Assembly (NCBI GenBank): GCA_016490735.1
Contig: JAEMWC010000667.1
Coordinates: forward strand, 405,001-469,000
Length of the DNA stretch: 64,000 nucleotides
Source: Pachyseris speciosa
Lineage: Eukaryota; Cnidaria; Anthozoa; Scleractinia; Pachyseridae
Direction: 5' to 3'
Below are positions 60,871 to 64,000 of this stretch, piece by piece. Under the pieces are notes generated by a model. It saw only the letters and a list, made by a program, of their open reading frames with translations, was not told where the DNA came from and searched no databases. Numbering within the stretch: the stretch's first letter is position 1; each line of letters begins with the position of its first letter. Made by a program: the position numbers and the translations under genes.

Positions 60871-63800
60871 TATAGACCATTTGCATAAATGGCACCGATA
60901 TTTGAATAACAATACTTATACATCCTTAGCCTCACATTCACGTAGAAAAATTCTTTGTTTGGAACATAAACACGAGAATAAGGATGATTTCAAATCAAAC
61001 TCGCGCTGCGCGCTCGTTCGATTTTGAAATCACGCGTATGATTTCAGACCAAATTGCACTCCACTCAGTTCAATTACCATTATAAACCACTAAAGAAACC
61101 TCTTTAAAATTAAAGTGAGCTAAAGAGCCGTGGGAATAAAAAGACATGAGTTACTGACAATGTATCTGGTAACAGATTGAAAATAGTCATTGTGCTACCC
61201 TCAGTGCAAGCCATAATTAGATTAAAAGAGCTTAAGATTTGTTCCAAGCATTTTCGGTACATATAACAACATAAATTTTATATTGTTGGAAGGTGAATTT
61301 ACGTCATGAAGTTTACCAGAACCAGTGACGCCTTGTAAGTGGTGTTTATCTACTCACCGTTGGCCCAAACGGGGGCCCTAACATGGACACGCGCCACCCA
61401 AAATAGACGAATACGGTTTTCATCGCCCACAACCGAAAGGATGACAAGGAGGTCAGAAATAAACCGTGGGACCTCGCGTGTTTAAGGAAGATGATAAGGG
61501 CGATAAAATATCTCAAAATATGCAACCTTGAGTGTTTGTCGCGTGTTTCTTTCTAGAACTTTCTGTAGCTAGCAACGGGAGATTCACCACTCAGTTATAT
61601 TTCCTTCAGACTGGACAGAAACTGAGTACAGACGTATATGTACTTTTGTTATCAGTAGAAGGAGTACTCTTGTCATAAAAGGAAACCCGAATAATTTTTT
61701 TTCAGACGTTTAATACTTGTAGCATTAAACTTCCAACGTAACAGTTCCAACGTACAAAGTTATGGTAACTTAGAAGCTAAAACAGCACTTAAAGGATCGT
61801 TACGTGTGGTCTGTAACAATTAATGACAATCATTTGAAATTTCAGTTCCTTTCTACTTCCTATAAACGAAGGTCAGATAGGTCGAGAACAATCTGGCTTA
61901 AACAGATCATCGCATGCTATATCCTAACCACCGCTGCATATGCCAGCGGTATATATGAGACCTGTATGAACGCCTGTTTGTTCCTTTATCTTGATGCCCT
62001 CACCTTATGCCCGCCCTCTCGAATGCGGTTCGCTTTTGAAAGCATTGTTAGTTGTTCTAGTTGGCACTGTCTACCTGAACTGAATTCTTAACTTGAGGTG
62101 TTGCTGTGGCTGCAACCTTAATTCCGGCAGAGGTAAGGTTTCGTCAAACTATCTTTAAAGACGTCTTTGTGCACATGGTTTCACGGTGAGAAAAATGTTC
62201 CTCTCAGAGCTAACAGTAAACTAGTCAGTTCCCAAACTTCGCTTACTGTGGCACTGATTTCATGTCACGAAGCGGGTTGGAAAAGTTTGTGCGTTTAATG
62301 TCGCTTAGCACTGGACATCGTGATACCCTTTTAATCAATAGAGTGAGGGCAGATGTATTAAAATGAACAGCATTTCGTTCCTAGACGTAGTAGTTAGCAT
62401 CCCGCCCGAGAACTGCCGGGAGGCGTCGAGGGACAAACCCGCTCCGTAAGACGCAAGAATTCACATTCATCAAAAAGCCGGAAAAAGAATCATCCACGCT
62501 AACTAACTATTGATCAGCTAGCGCATTCTGTTATTTGAAAGGGTAATATCTGTGTTTTTAAACACTAATAGATCTGGTTATCTCTAGAAGAAGTATTATT
62601 ATGCTTGTATCAGTAGTCGACCGCCATTAAACCCGTTCACTATCCACTTTATTAAGTCACGCCAGTGGAAAACTCCGTCATTTTTTTAAAAATGCAATTT
62701 CATAAAATCATGCCGTTTAAAATCCAAGTTTGATCAATTCGTTAAGTTTTCTTGAGGTGACTCAGTGTATGCCACTTTTGTAGGGTCCGATGTTTTCGAA
62801 GTAACATTTTGTGGTCGATTATACTGAATTTCACGAATATAGAGACTCTTGTCCTTCGGCCATCGAAGTTTTATAAGAAAAACAACATGTAAAGCGGTTA
62901 TAAACATGGTGAAGCAATGCATTTTATGAAATCTGACTTGACGTTTCGTATGTGGCAACATACATTAAGTAAGCGTTATGACATGAAAAACGTTTATAAC
63001 TGCTTGATGTGTTGTTTTTCACGAATATAGTACCAGATTTTCTTTGCTTGAATTGAAACAAAATAACAACCCGGTGATACGAAGACAAATCAGTGAACAC
63101 TTTCAAACAGAGTCTGGGATCGAGTGAGATTCTTTTTTGCCAAAGGAATGCTTTCCATCAATATCCAAGTAGACCAAGTACTCAATGGGATGTTGTTAAG
63201 TTAGTGCCAAAATAGGACGAAACCTTACGTTATTAGCCTTATCTCACTCCACGTCCTGTCGAGTTGTCCGGCGTCTATTGGTCAGTTTTTATAGTGGCCC
63301 TTCGTGTTGTAGAGCCTTTCTTCATATGGCTTTAAATAGAATAGTTGTACATTGTGTATTTTAGTGTTTCGTTCTTATCAGCCACCGCAAGAATGACTTT
63401 AATAGAGATAGATAGAATCAAAACAAGCAACAGCTCACGAACTTGGACTAAAAGCAAACCATTGGCCAAAATGCAAACAAATTATTACTTGAAACGTTCG
63501 TTTGACTGATGCTTCACAAAAATAAAGCGTTAGACTGATTTTCTTTCACTTTCACACAATTCAGTCTGGGCAAACTCGGTGAAGGAAGAGCGGAAGTCGT
63601 TAATTTGATCTCCCTAAGCTATTAAGGTTCCAGTTCAAGCATTTAGGTAAAGTGTGGATAGAATTGCTATTCTTTTGTTTCACAGTCATAGAGTGAGACC
63701 CTTTGAGAAAAAAAAACTGTTAAATTTGCGTACCCTTTGGCATACTACCAGCAAGTGAATAAGGAACCCCTTCCGGGGGAACCTTCCACATAGTCACACA

Positions 63801-64000
63801 CATGTAATAGAGTACCCCCCCCCCCCCACCAGGGTAATGGGCTCCTGCCCCCACCCATCCCCGCCTTTCCAGCGAACGTAACAGACACATAAACAGCACA
63901 TCAGGAAAGTACCACTCAGTTACCGAGCATTTACACATAGACGCCGAAACTACTGAGAACAGTTAACCCGACTTTGCACAGCAAACCAAACACTACCACA
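60871..64000. other. No firm gene; repeat remnants
   Basis: 60985-61080 ('gcgctgcgcgctcgttcgattttgaaatc') looks like a dispersed repeat. A GC-richer patch at 61340-61460 has a minus-strand donor-like ACG/GTGAGTAG. A 95-codon plus-strand frame (61804-62091) follows a TTTCAG acceptor but has no domain; a donor-like GCAGAG/GTAAGG follows near 62132, after its stop. 63740-63860 is C-rich with a C13 run. Nothing else is recognised. Confidence 0.3.

Overview
The window looks like nuclear DNA of an intron-rich invertebrate, most likely a cnidarian such as a stony coral. The reasons are AT-rich sequence, short phase-linked exons in long introns, a tRNA-derived SINE, a Penelope-like retroelement with a GIY-YIG endonuclease, a THAP/DDE transposase relic of the ISL2EU type, CR1-like reverse transcriptases, and many small inverted-repeat elements. 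The species call is inference. Only the zinc-finger gene is recognisable by family; the other gene models rest on splice signals and reading-phase agreement and have no named homologue.

Layout. 0-12 kb: no firm gene; a pogo/Tc1-like short element (1.3-1.9 kb), a foldback element (5.3-5.6 kb), a hairpin repeat (7.0-7.1 kb), a tandem repeat (7.5-8.0 kb) and one membrane-type exon on the minus strand (4.6-4.8 kb). 12.5-23.5 kb: a five-exon C2H2 zinc-finger gene (475 residues) on the plus strand; its first intron holds a four-exon gene on the minus strand (166 residues). 24.4-26.4 kb: a possible 48-residue membrane microprotein gene (minus) whose start lies 73 bases from that of a decayed THAP transposase (plus). 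28.8-35.4 kb: a large palindrome with arms of about 1.2 kb enclosing a self-complementary CCAAT/ATTGG satellite, into which a CR1-like retrotransposon has inserted. 36-39 kb: a Mutator-like MITE with a 10-base target duplication, a broken second reverse transcriptase, and a head-to-head pair of Penelope-like fragments flanked by a 12-base target duplication. 41-49 kb: a 440-base CT tract with internal 8- and 12-base periods, a SINE, and several uncertain minus-strand exons. 50-60 kb: a minus-strand terminal exon, several TIR elements, and a plus-strand gene (57.5-60.2 kb) of at least four coding exons. 60-64 kb: one more inverted-repeat element and no convincing gene.

How the parts relate. 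Host genes are sparse. Two plus-strand genes (zinc-finger and the 57.5 kb gene) have minus-strand coding candidates inside their introns. Most other sequence derives from mobile elements. A hairpin motif of the form CTGANGA-stem-GAAA, which resembles the hammerhead ribozyme core, recurs in several repeats that are otherwise unrelated.
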